Shown in pieces: positions 24,774-32,325 of a stretch of 64,000 nt of DNA. The stretch is taken from assembly GCA_964642315.1 (NCBI GenBank), contig CAZXOG010000001.1, positions 248,001-312,000 of the forward strand, read 5' to 3'. Within the stretch, counting starts at the first letter, position 1; the number at the start of each line of letters is the position of its first letter. Below the pieces are notes generated by a model. That model saw nothing but the letters and a program-made list of their open reading frames with translations. It did not search any database and had not been told where the DNA came from. This stretch comes from JAGVDM01 sp964642315 (lineage in GTDB: Bacteria > Patescibacteriota > Gracilibacteria > Peribacterales > Peribacteraceae). The position numbers and the translations under genes were made by a program.

Positions 24774-24856
24774 CGTGGGGGAGGGGGAAAGAACGGAAAG
24801 CGGAGAGGAGGAGGGAGGGGGACACCATCCCTCCTCTCTCACGCAGAGAGCCTGTG

Positions 24857-26035
24857 TTATTCAAGCACTTTCGTCACCACGCCGGCGCCGACAGTGCGGC
24901 CGCCTTCGCGGATAGCGAAGCGGGTGCCTTCATCGAGGGCAATCGGGGCGCCAAGGGTGACCGTGAACTTCACGTTGTCGCCCGGCATGACCATTTCCAC
25001 GTTGGCCGCGAGCTCCACGGAGCCCGTCACGTCCGTCGTGCGGATGTAGAACTGTGGCTTGTAGCCCTTGAAGAACGGCGTGTGGCGGCCGCCCTCTTCC
25101 TTCGTGAGGACGTACACCTCGGATTCGAACTTCGTGTGCGGCTTGATGGAGCCCGGCTTGCAGATCACCTGGCCGCGCTCGATCTCGTCGCGCTCGATTC
25201 CACGCAGGAGCAGGCCGACGTTGTCGCCTGCAAGACCTTCGTCGAGGAGCTTGTGGAACATCTCGACTCCGGTCACCACTACCTTGCGGGTTTCGTTGAT
25301 GCCGACGATTTCCACTTCTTCGTTCACTTTCACCTTGCCCTGCTCGATACGGCCGGTCGCAACTGTGCCGCGCCCCTTGATGGAGAACACGTCCTCCACC
25401 GGCATGAGCAACGGCTTCTCCGTTTCGCGCTTCGGCACCGGGATGTACTCGTCGAGCGTCGAGAGGAGCTTCCGCAGATTCTCGATTTCCGTTTTGTCAC
25501 CTTCGAGTGCCTTGAGGGCGCTCCCGCGGAGGATCGGGGTCTTGTCGCCCGGGAAGTGGTACTTCGTGAGGAGCTCGCGCACTTCCTGCTCCACGAGCTC
25601 GATGAGCTCCGGATCCTTCACCATGTCGCACTTGTTCAGGAAGACGACGATGTAGGGAACGTTTACCTGGTAGGCGAGCAGGATGTGCTCGCGGGTCTGC
25701 GGCATCGGGCCGTCCGCTGCGGACACGACAAGGATGGCCCCGTCCATCTGGGCGGCGCCTGTGATCATGTTCTTCACGTAGTCGGCGTGGCCAGGACAGT
25801 CGACGTGCGCGTAGTGGCGCTTGTCGGACTCGTATTCCACGTGCGCGGTGTTGATCGTAATGCCGCGCTCCTTCTCCTCTGGAGCGTTGTCGATGTCGGC
25901 GTAGGCCTTCTTCTCACCCTCTGGCGAGAAGTTGAGGGAAAGCGCAGCAGTTAGCGTCGTCTTCCCGTGGTCGACGTGACCAATGGTGCCGACGTTGATG
26001 TGCGGCTTCGACCGGTCGAACTTCTTATCTGCCAT
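24857..26035 (-). CDS. tuf: elongation factor Tu
   Basis: 392-residue GTPase delivering aminoacyl-tRNA to the ribosome. G1 GHVDHGKTT, G2 region with RGITINTAHVEY, G3 DCPGHADY, G4 NKCD and G5 SAL are intact, and domains 2 and 3 are complete to the terminal VTKVLE. The ATG at 26035 (MADKKFDRSKPHINVGTIG) is chosen over an in-frame upstream Met. It is upstream of rpsJ, separated by some 36 kb from rpsL-rpsG-fusA, which it normally joins in the str operon. Confidence 0.97.
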   Translation of the reverse strand: MADKKFDRSKPHINVGTIGHVDHGKTTLTAALSLNFSPEGEKKAYADIDNAPEEKERGITINTAHVEYESDKRHYAHVDCPGHADYVKNMITGAAQMDGAILVVSAADGPMPQTREHILLAYQVNVPYIVVFLNKCDMVKDPELIELVEQEVRELLTKYHFPGDKTPILRGSALKALEGDKTEIENLRKLLSTLDEYIPVPKRETEKPLLMPVEDVFSIKGRGTVATGRIEQGKVKVNEEVEIVGINETRKVVVTGVEMFHKLLDEGLAGDNVGLLLRGIERDEIERGQVICKPGSIKPHTKFESEVYVLTKEEGGRHTPFFKGYKPQFYIRTTDVTGSVELAANVEMVMPGDNVKFTVTLGAPIALDEGTRFAIREGGRTVGAGVVTKVLE

Positions 26036-26206
26036 GACGAAGAGGGGAAAGGGTTGAGGGTAAAAATGTAGCAAAAGGACAGAAGCAACGCTTCAATCGC
26101 GTCGGAGAGTCTACGGCCCGCATAGGGGTGAGTCAACAGATTTACCGGGAAACGCTGCGGATTTTCCGGGCATCCAGCGTGGAATTTTCGTACACTTGCC
26201 GCCACA

Positions 26207-27175
26207 GTGAACACGCAGGAGCGCATGCACGGCTTCGTGGAGGAAATCTGGCGGTGGTTCGACCGCCGCAAGCGGGCGCTCCCGTGGCGGGATCTTGCCG
26301 TGCAGGACACGACGCAGCGGGCGTACATGGTTCTCGTATCCGAGATCATGCTGCAGCAGACGCAGGTTGCCCGCGTCGCAGTGGCATATCGCCGTTTCCT
26401 GCGGGAGTTTCCGACACTCCGGAGTCTTGCGGATGCCTCTGACGGTGCAGTGCTGCTCGCGTGGAGGGGGATGGGGTACAACAGCAGGGCGCTCCGTCTG
26501 CGGGATGCAGCGCGGCGCATCACGCAGGAATACCGCGGAGTATTCCCGCAGGATCTCGCGGCATTGCGAGTGATTCCCGGTATCGGCGCGTACACCGCGG
26601 CCGCGGTGCGGAACTTCGCCTTCGGCATTCCCACGCCGTGCCTCGATACGAATATCCGTCGCATTCTGCATCGCGTGTTCGTGGGGCCGGAGCGTGCGGA
26701 TGGCTCATGGCGTCGCAGCGATCACTATCTTCTTGCCCTTGCGGGGGAAGTGCTATCGCTCGCGCTCGCGAGTCCGGGCAGGACGACGGCCGACTGGCAC
26801 GCGGCGCTTATGGACTTCGGCTCGCTTGTCTGTACGAAGCGCAATCCACAGTGGGGGATCTGTCCGCTCACGGCGCGCGGTCTCTGCAAGGCAGCGTACA
26901 AAGTTCCTCTCACTCGCAAACGCATGCAGCGGCGTCCGGAGCCGGGGAGGATGATCGGCACGGTGTTCGTGCCGAACAGGATCATCCGCGGCAAACTCGT
27001 GGAGGAGCTACGGGATGCGCCGAGCGGACTCACGCTCGGTGCCCTCGGTCGGCGTGTGTGCGCAGACTGGTCGCCGCGTCACCACCAGGCTTGGTTACGC
27101 TCCCTGCTCGCCGGTCTCGTCCGCGACAGGCTCATCCGCAGGAAGGGCAAGGAGGTGTTTTCCCTTCCCTCATAG
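26207..27175 (+). CDS. mutY: adenine DNA glycosylase MutY with degenerate Fe-S motif
   Basis: Removes adenine mispaired with 8-oxoG. 322 residues from GTG 26207: catalytic Glu region VSEIMLQQTQVARV, helix-hairpin-helix RVIPGIGAYTAAAV, catalytic Asp in CLDTNIRR. The [4Fe-4S] loop is normally Cys-x6-Cys-x2-Cys-x5-Cys. Here it reads CTKRNPQWGICPLTARGLC: the second Cys is Trp and the last spacing is seven, leaving three cysteines. Cluster binding is therefore doubtful. The C-terminal NUDIX-like domain is short and replaced by a winged-helix-looking segment. Confidence 0.88.
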   Translation: MNTQERMHGFVEEIWRWFDRRKRALPWRDLAVQDTTQRAYMVLVSEIMLQQTQVARVAVAYRRFLREFPTLRSLADASDGAVLLAWRGMGYNSRALRLRDAARRITQEYRGVFPQDLAALRVIPGIGAYTAAAVRNFAFGIPTPCLDTNIRRILHRVFVGPERADGSWRRSDHYLLALAGEVLSLALASPGRTTADWHAALMDFGSLVCTKRNPQWGICPLTARGLCKAAYKVPLTRKRMQRRPEPGRMIGTVFVPNRIIRGKLVEELRDAPSGLTLGALGRRVCADWSPRHHQAWLRSLLAGLVRDRLIRRKGKEVFSLPS

Positions 27176-27190
27176 CGGAGCCCAGTCTTG

Positions 27191-28021
27191 TTAGGATTGG
27201 TTCTTCTGGCGCATGTCGTCGATTGCCTGCTGCAGCTTCGATTCGCCTGGCGCTGCGGCAGGTGCTTGCGGCGCGGCCTGTGCGGTTGCCGGAGCTGCCA
27301 TTTCCTGTGGGGCTGAACGCTTGTGCCCTTTGAAGACAAGCAGGAGCACGCCGAGAATGACGGCGACGATTGCTCCGCCGATGCCGAAGACGATGTCGCC
27401 GAACGCCGCGCCGAAACCGCGGGATTCTTCCCGAGCGACAGACGTATCATCGGAGCCCCTATCGTCTGTTGCGAGTGCACCGCTCCCTGATTCTTCCGGG
27501 GGCTGTTCATCGTTCTTTTCCTCTTCTTCGGCGGCACGCTCCGCCTCTTCAAGTTCTTTGAGGAACTGCATGGCGCCACTTCCTGCGGCGAAGGAATTCT
27601 CCTCCATTGCACCCGTTGCGCCACTGGCGCTTGCCGCCTCGTCATCCTGCAGCGTTTCCGTTGTTTCTCCTTCCGCTGTCTCCTGTGTTTCTGCCCCCGG
27701 CTGGCTCACGGGAATATCGATGCGTTTTCCCCCGCGGTACAGCGGGCGCGTGCCTGTTGCCACTGCAGCATCTTCGCTCGTCACTGCCGCGGTCGAGGTT
27801 GCGGTATTCACTGTTGCAGTATCACCCGTGGACGTTGCCGCAGGGTGTGGCAATGCGGTGTCGTCTGCAGTGTCATCCGGAGCGACGGACGGTTCCCCGT
27901 TTTCTTCCGCCGCCGCCTCCGGCACCTCGATGCCGAAAACTTCCTCAGGCGAGAGGTATGCGGCGCTCGGCACGGGGAACAGACAGAGCACTGCGGCAAT
28001 CCATGGAGTGGAGATACGCAT
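27191..28021 (-). CDS. exported acidic low-complexity protein with C-terminal TM
   Basis: 276 residues: signal peptide (about 1-21, cleavage after PSAA), a long Thr/Ala/Glu/Asp-rich disordered region, one strong membrane helix near residues 205-232 (FGDIVFGIGGAIVAVILGV), then a Lys/Ala/Pro tail. Orientation places the acidic region outside the cell. It follows the Cys-repeat protein by 5 bp in the same operon and may anchor or accompany it. No family is recognised. Confidence 0.75.
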   Translation of the reverse strand: MRISTPWIAAVLCLFPVPSAAYLSPEEVFGIEVPEAAAEENGEPSVAPDDTADDTALPHPAATSTGDTATVNTATSTAAVTSEDAAVATGTRPLYRGGKRIDIPVSQPGAETQETAEGETTETLQDDEAASASGATGAMEENSFAAGSGAMQFLKELEEAERAAEEEEKNDEQPPEESGSGALATDDRGSDDTSVAREESRGFGAAFGDIVFGIGGAIVAVILGVLLLVFKGHKRSAPQEMAAPATAQAAPQAPAAAPGESKLQQAIDDMRQKNQS

Positions 28022-28026
28022 GGCGT

Positions 28027-30264
28027 TTATGGGAAGAAAGAGAGGAGGAAGGCGGAAAGGACGGGGAGGAGCTGCGGGAATGCGCTCACCGGCTGGATGT
28101 CCTCCACTGCCCCGGCATTGCTGCAGACACCGTCCTGCGTCGTATGGCAGAGCCTGAGCAGCGTTCCTGGTGCAAGCATGGAGCGGAAGAGCGTGGAGGC
28201 GAGTGGAATGGTCGCGGTGATGTTCTTGCCGCGCTTACAGAGGAACGGCGTGGTTGTCGGGAGCGTGCCCCGCGACGTCTCGATGACGGCGCAGGCATCG
28301 AAATCCTTGGTGTAGCGCAGCAGCAGGTTCTCGCCTTCCCGCCGCGCCTCGAGGAGCGAGATGGGGGAAGGAGCAGAGCCATGCATGCGATTGACGGGCT
28401 GGATGGTTGTGCAGGCGGAGGGGCGGCCGAAGCAGTGCCATTTGCTCTCGATGGCGCAGTGCAGCGAACAGCCGTCGCCGCTCGTGGCGTTCCCGTCGTC
28501 GCATGCTTCCTCCCCTTCAATACGGCCGTTCCCGCATGCCGGAGCCAATCGTTCGCACGACGCAGAACATCCCTGGTCGGTCTCCGCGGAGTACTGGCAT
28601 GTGTTGTGCAAGCTGCTGCAGTCGCTGTCGTTCTTGCAGAACGTGCCGTACGGATCCCCGCCGCAGCGGCGGGCAGTCGTTCCCGGGATGCGGATGCATG
28701 CGTTGCAATCCGCATCGGTGCTGCACGCGATGGAGGGGTTCTGAGAGCACGTTGAACCGTTATCGCATGTTTCGTTCTGTGCTTCCTGCGCTTCCCCGTC
28801 GCCGCAGAATTCCACCCGGCAGAGCGCAGAACACTCGTCACCGTTCGCCGAGTTGCCGTCATCACATTCCTCGCCGTTTTCCTGGATGCCATTGCCGCAG
28901 ACCGGTTTGCTTGCCACCAGGGGGCACGTGCATTGCGCTGTGCAGATGCCGCCATCAGGGCATGGGGAGCTGTCGCAGGTCTCGCCGCGTTCCACCTGCC
29001 CGTTGCCGCACACCGGTTCGGAACAGTCCTGCGGGCACAGCGTGGGCGCTTCGATGCCGGTGCACGCGCCGTCGCCGCAGCATACCTGCGGGCGCGGGCA
29101 GCCCGTCGATTTCTCCTCGCCGCCGCCGAGCAGCGTGCCGCTCGGGCAGGCGGGGGGTGTGAGGATGGGGCAGGTGCGGCAGAGCGACGAGCACCCGTCG
29201 TTGTTCTCCGCATTCCCGTCGTCGCACTCCTCACCAAGGAAATCCTTGCCGGTGTAGTTGTTGAGCGACCGGAGCACGAGGATGCCATCGTTTTCGACAG
29301 TCACGATGCCGTTGCCGTCGGCATCGAGCTGCGGGCTGATCTCGGTTAAGTACGTGGCGATCGCATCGGGATCCGTGCGTTTCGCGTTCTGCGCCGTCGC
29401 CTTGTTCACGAGCTGCCAGCCGCGTGTTCCCTTGAGGTACCGCACGATGATTACGCCGTCCGTTGCTCCCTCGGGGAGCCTGTTTCCGTCGATGTCGAGC
29501 AGCCCGGAGGATTTTCCCTCCGCGAGGAACGCGGCGATCTCATTGATGGTCCGGCGCATCGCTCCTTTGCCGAGGATGTTCTCGGTGATGCCGTCGCCGC
29601 AGACAGGAGCCTTGCAGTCGTTGGAGCATTCGTCGTGGTCCGTCCGGTTCGCATCATCGCACTCCTCGCCGTCATCTTGCATGCCATTCCCGCAGAGCGG
29701 GCCGCCGCTCGGGCCGCAGATGCACTCGTCGGAGCACATGCCGCGGCCGCAGCCGTCGCCATCGCACTCCTCGCCAGGTTCCCGGGTGCCGTTGCCGCAC
29801 ACGGGCCCGTCCGGCGCCGTGCTCAGGCCTTTTCCGCACTGGAAGAACAGGTCTCTCTCGGTCATCACGTAGTACGCGCGGCCGCGCGTGAACTCCGTGA
29901 GCCGCGGCAGAGCCGCGTATCGCGGCACCGCCGCGAGTTCTCCTGCGGAGATGAAGTACCTGCCGTTGAACGGAGGTTCCTCTCCCGTGAACTCGTACAT
30001 CCAGAGGCGCGTTTCCTCATCCGCCGCGAACGCGATGTCTCCCGTGATTGGGAACCCCCCTTCTCCGCCGCAGCGCACCTGGTTGTGCGCGTGCGCGTGG
30101 AGCAGCACGCCGGCCTCCGACTGCAGCCGCGTATACGCGTAGACGGTGGGGGCGATCTGCTGCGGCTTGGCCACTTGGGCATGGAGGTTTCCCGTGCCGG
30201 AGAAGAGCTCGCTGAATGCGAGGGTGATGCAGAGCGTGAGCCAATGCGTGAATATTGCTGTCAC
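28027..30264 (-). CDS. secreted Cys-rich protein with Myxococcus-type disulfide repeats
   Basis: 745 residues from GTG 30264 with a signal-like N-terminus (to about residue 30). It contains at least five copies of the DUF4215/Myxo-disulfide repeat, pattern CGNGxxExGEECDDGN...GDGCSxxC, roughly at residues 155-180, 190-220, 340-365, 420-480 and 575-610. Two dockerin-like Ca-binding segments (LLDIDGNRLPEG and QLDADGNGIVTVEN, about 250 and 310) lie between them. About 60 cysteines imply extracellular disulfides. A C-terminal hydrophobic stretch may anchor it. Likely a surface adhesin or matrix protein; the ligand is unknown. Confidence 0.8.
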   Translation of the reverse strand: MTAIFTHWLTLCITLAFSELFSGTGNLHAQVAKPQQIAPTVYAYTRLQSEAGVLLHAHAHNQVRCGGEGGFPITGDIAFAADEETRLWMYEFTGEEPPFNGRYFISAGELAAVPRYAALPRLTEFTRGRAYYVMTERDLFFQCGKGLSTAPDGPVCGNGTREPGEECDGDGCGRGMCSDECICGPSGGPLCGNGMQDDGEECDDANRTDHDECSNDCKAPVCGDGITENILGKGAMRRTINEIAAFLAEGKSSGLLDIDGNRLPEGATDGVIIVRYLKGTRGWQLVNKATAQNAKRTDPDAIATYLTEISPQLDADGNGIVTVENDGILVLRSLNNYTGKDFLGEECDDGNAENNDGCSSLCRTCPILTPPACPSGTLLGGGEEKSTGCPRPQVCCGDGACTGIEAPTLCPQDCSEPVCGNGQVERGETCDSSPCPDGGICTAQCTCPLVASKPVCGNGIQENGEECDDGNSANGDECSALCRVEFCGDGEAQEAQNETCDNGSTCSQNPSIACSTDADCNACIRIPGTTARRCGGDPYGTFCKNDSDCSSLHNTCQYSAETDQGCSASCERLAPACGNGRIEGEEACDDGNATSGDGCSLHCAIESKWHCFGRPSACTTIQPVNRMHGSAPSPISLLEARREGENLLLRYTKDFDACAVIETSRGTLPTTTPFLCKRGKNITATIPLASTLFRSMLAPGTLLRLCHTTQDGVCSNAGAVEDIQPVSAFPQLLPVLSAFLLSFFP

Positions 30265-30292
30265 TGCGGTTGTTGGTGTTTTCTCTAATTGT

Positions 30293-30321
30293 ATTATACA
30301 ACATTTTTATATATTTAGAAA
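30293..30321 (-). promoter_or_regulatory. promoter of the Cys-rich protein operon
   Basis: Minus-strand -10 TATAAT (30293-30298) preceded by TGTTG, with TTTCTA 17 bp upstream (30316-30321). The TTTCTAAA start, A-rich spacer and TGTTGTATAATA end match the promoter at 6900-6928 closely. The GTG start is about 28 nt from the -10. Confidence 0.7.
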
Positions 30322-30335
30322 GTCCTGGAGCACCA

Positions 30336-30369
30336 AGGAATGGGGAGCAAATTCAGGCTCCCCATTCCT
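30336..30369 (-). terminator. 13-bp stem hairpin after rny
   Basis: A perfect 13-bp inverted repeat (AGGAATGGGGAGC / GCTCCCCATTCCT, 8-nt loop) lies between the rny stop codon and the next promoter. No clear U-tract follows, so intrinsic termination is probable but weak; it may instead protect the 3' end. Confidence 0.55.
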
Positions 30370-30386
30370 GCAATTCCTGCGGACAT

Positions 30387-31943
30387 TTATTTCGCAGTTT
30401 CCACCACCCGCCGTTCCCGGATCACGTTCACCTTGATCACGCCGGGGTAAGTGAGTTCAGCTTCGATCTTGCTCGTGATGTCCTTCGCGAGCTGTTCCTG
30501 TTTGAGATCATCGATCTTCTGCGTGTCCACGAAGACGCGGATCTCGCGTCCGGCGGAGATCGCGAAGGCGCGCTGGACGCCCTCGAAGCTCTTGGCCACT
30601 TCCTCGAGCTCTCTTAAGCGCTTGATGTAGGCCTCAATGGACTCTTTGCGCGATCCCGGACGCGCGCCGGAAATCGCGTCCACCGCCGCGACGATGAACG
30701 CTTCTGGCGTCTTCATCGGCACATCCTCATGGTGCGCTTCGATGCAGTGGATGACTTCCGGGCGCACTTTGAAGCGCTTGCAGATCTCCACGCCGATCTC
30801 CACGTGGGTGCCGGCGACTTCGTGGTCGAGTGCCTTGCCGACGTCGTGGAGCAGGCATCCTTCCACCACCGTCCGCGCATCCGCGCCGATTTCATCCGCG
30901 AGCATGCGGCCGATGTTCGCCATCTCCACCGAATGCTTCAGGATGTTCTGGCCGTAGCTCGTGCGGAAGCGCAGGCGGCCAATGATTTTGAGCAGATCCT
31001 GCGGGTACCCGGTGATCCCGAGTTCCGTCACTGCGCGCTTGCCGAATTCCAGCATCATCTTGCCAACTTCCGCCTTCATCTTCTCCACCACCTCCTCGAT
31101 GCGCGCCGGCTGGATGCGGCCGTCCTTGATGAGTTTCTCCATCGCGAGCTTCGCCACGTAGCGGCGCGCGAGATCGAAGCCCGAGATGATGATGGCACCG
31201 GGCGTGTCGTCGATGATGATGTCGACACCCGTGAGCTGTTCGAACGTCGTGATGTTGCGGCCTTCCTTGCCGATGATCTTGCCCTTCACGTCGTCGCTCG
31301 GCAGCTGCACGATCGTCGCCGTCGATTCGCTGGCGACCTCCGAGGCGTACCGGTGCATCGCTTCCACCATGAGGTTCTTCGCCTCTTCCTCATACTCTTC
31401 CTTCATGCGGTCCTTGAGGAGCGCAATCTGCTGGGCGTAGAACGAGGAGAACTCCTCCTCCAGCTCCGTCCAGAGCTGCTTTTTAGCTTCCTCCTCGCTG
31501 AGTTTTGCGATCTGCTGCAAGGCGCCTCTGTGTTCCTGCGCCGCGGTGGAAAGTTCCTGCTTGAGCCTGGTTACCTCCTCCTCGCGGGAGGAGAGGGCAG
31601 TGCGCTGCCGTTCCACCTCGCGCACTTTCTCGTCGAGGCCTTTCTCTTTCTCTTCAAGGCGCGCCTGTTCGGACTCTATCTTCGCCTCGGATTCCGCAGC
31701 GCGGATCTTGGCCTCGCTCACGATCTCCTTCGCCGTCGCGCGCGCCTCGTTCTCCGCAGCTTTCACGGCGCTCTGCGCGTCGATCACCTGCCGTTTCACG
31801 TCGGCGAGCTTCTGTTCCTGCTCGCGGATTTTGAGGTCGAGTGCCTGGTTGATCTTCTTGCTCTTCGAGAACCAGAAGCCGCCCGTGAGCATGCCGAGGC
31901 CGAAGCCCGCGAGCAGCATGAGGAAGACGATGGTGTACTCCAT
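30387..31943 (-). CDS. rny: ribonuclease Y
   Basis: 518-residue membrane-tethered endoribonuclease that initiates mRNA decay. An N-terminal membrane helix (IVFLMLLAGFGLGMLTGGF) is followed by a long coiled coil (about 30-190), a KH domain with IIGKEGRNITTFEQLTGV near residue 212, and an HD domain with HDVGKALDHE near residue 355. Length and domain order match RNase Y. No endoribonuclease-E gene is seen in the window. Confidence 0.96.
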   Translation of the reverse strand: MEYTIVFLMLLAGFGLGMLTGGFWFSKSKKINQALDLKIREQEQKLADVKRQVIDAQSAVKAAENEARATAKEIVSEAKIRAAESEAKIESEQARLEEKEKGLDEKVREVERQRTALSSREEEVTRLKQELSTAAQEHRGALQQIAKLSEEEAKKQLWTELEEEFSSFYAQQIALLKDRMKEEYEEEAKNLMVEAMHRYASEVASESTATIVQLPSDDVKGKIIGKEGRNITTFEQLTGVDIIIDDTPGAIIISGFDLARRYVAKLAMEKLIKDGRIQPARIEEVVEKMKAEVGKMMLEFGKRAVTELGITGYPQDLLKIIGRLRFRTSYGQNILKHSVEMANIGRMLADEIGADARTVVEGCLLHDVGKALDHEVAGTHVEIGVEICKRFKVRPEVIHCIEAHHEDVPMKTPEAFIVAAVDAISGARPGSRKESIEAYIKRLRELEEVAKSFEGVQRAFAISAGREIRVFVDTQKIDDLKQEQLAKDITSKIEAELTYPGVIKVNVIRERRVVETAK

Positions 31944-32325
31944 AAGTCAGGGGTTGAAGACGGATAAAAATTCCGCCGTTCCCTGCGGGCTCATCCCTTG
32001 CCGTTCACGGTGCTCAAGAGCAATACCATAGGATGTTCAAGGCAGAAGGGAGGGGTGTCATGCAGGGAAATGGAGGCGAATGGACGGGGCGAGTATACCA
32101 GCGGAGCTCTCCGGAGCCAGTGCAGAATCTTGGCTTTCTGACGGGCTCCCACGAAAGCCACTAGTCAAACTGGTCTTGCGGGAACGTGCGGAACGTGTCC
32201 CACGGGTGTTCCTATGGAGGAGAGAACGCCATTCGTTCCGCCCTGCAGCGCACCATGCAATATGTGGTCTGGTTCCGCCGTGTACTGCAGCTGAGTGTTT
32301 GCCCGTTCGATGCTGTGATGCAGGC
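31944..32325. other. intergenic region without a recognised gene
   Basis: The 382 bp between divergent rny and the lamin-tail protein gene must hold both promoters. I see no convincing -35/-10 pair, no RNA fold and no coding stretch with plausible composition here. Confidence 0.4.
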
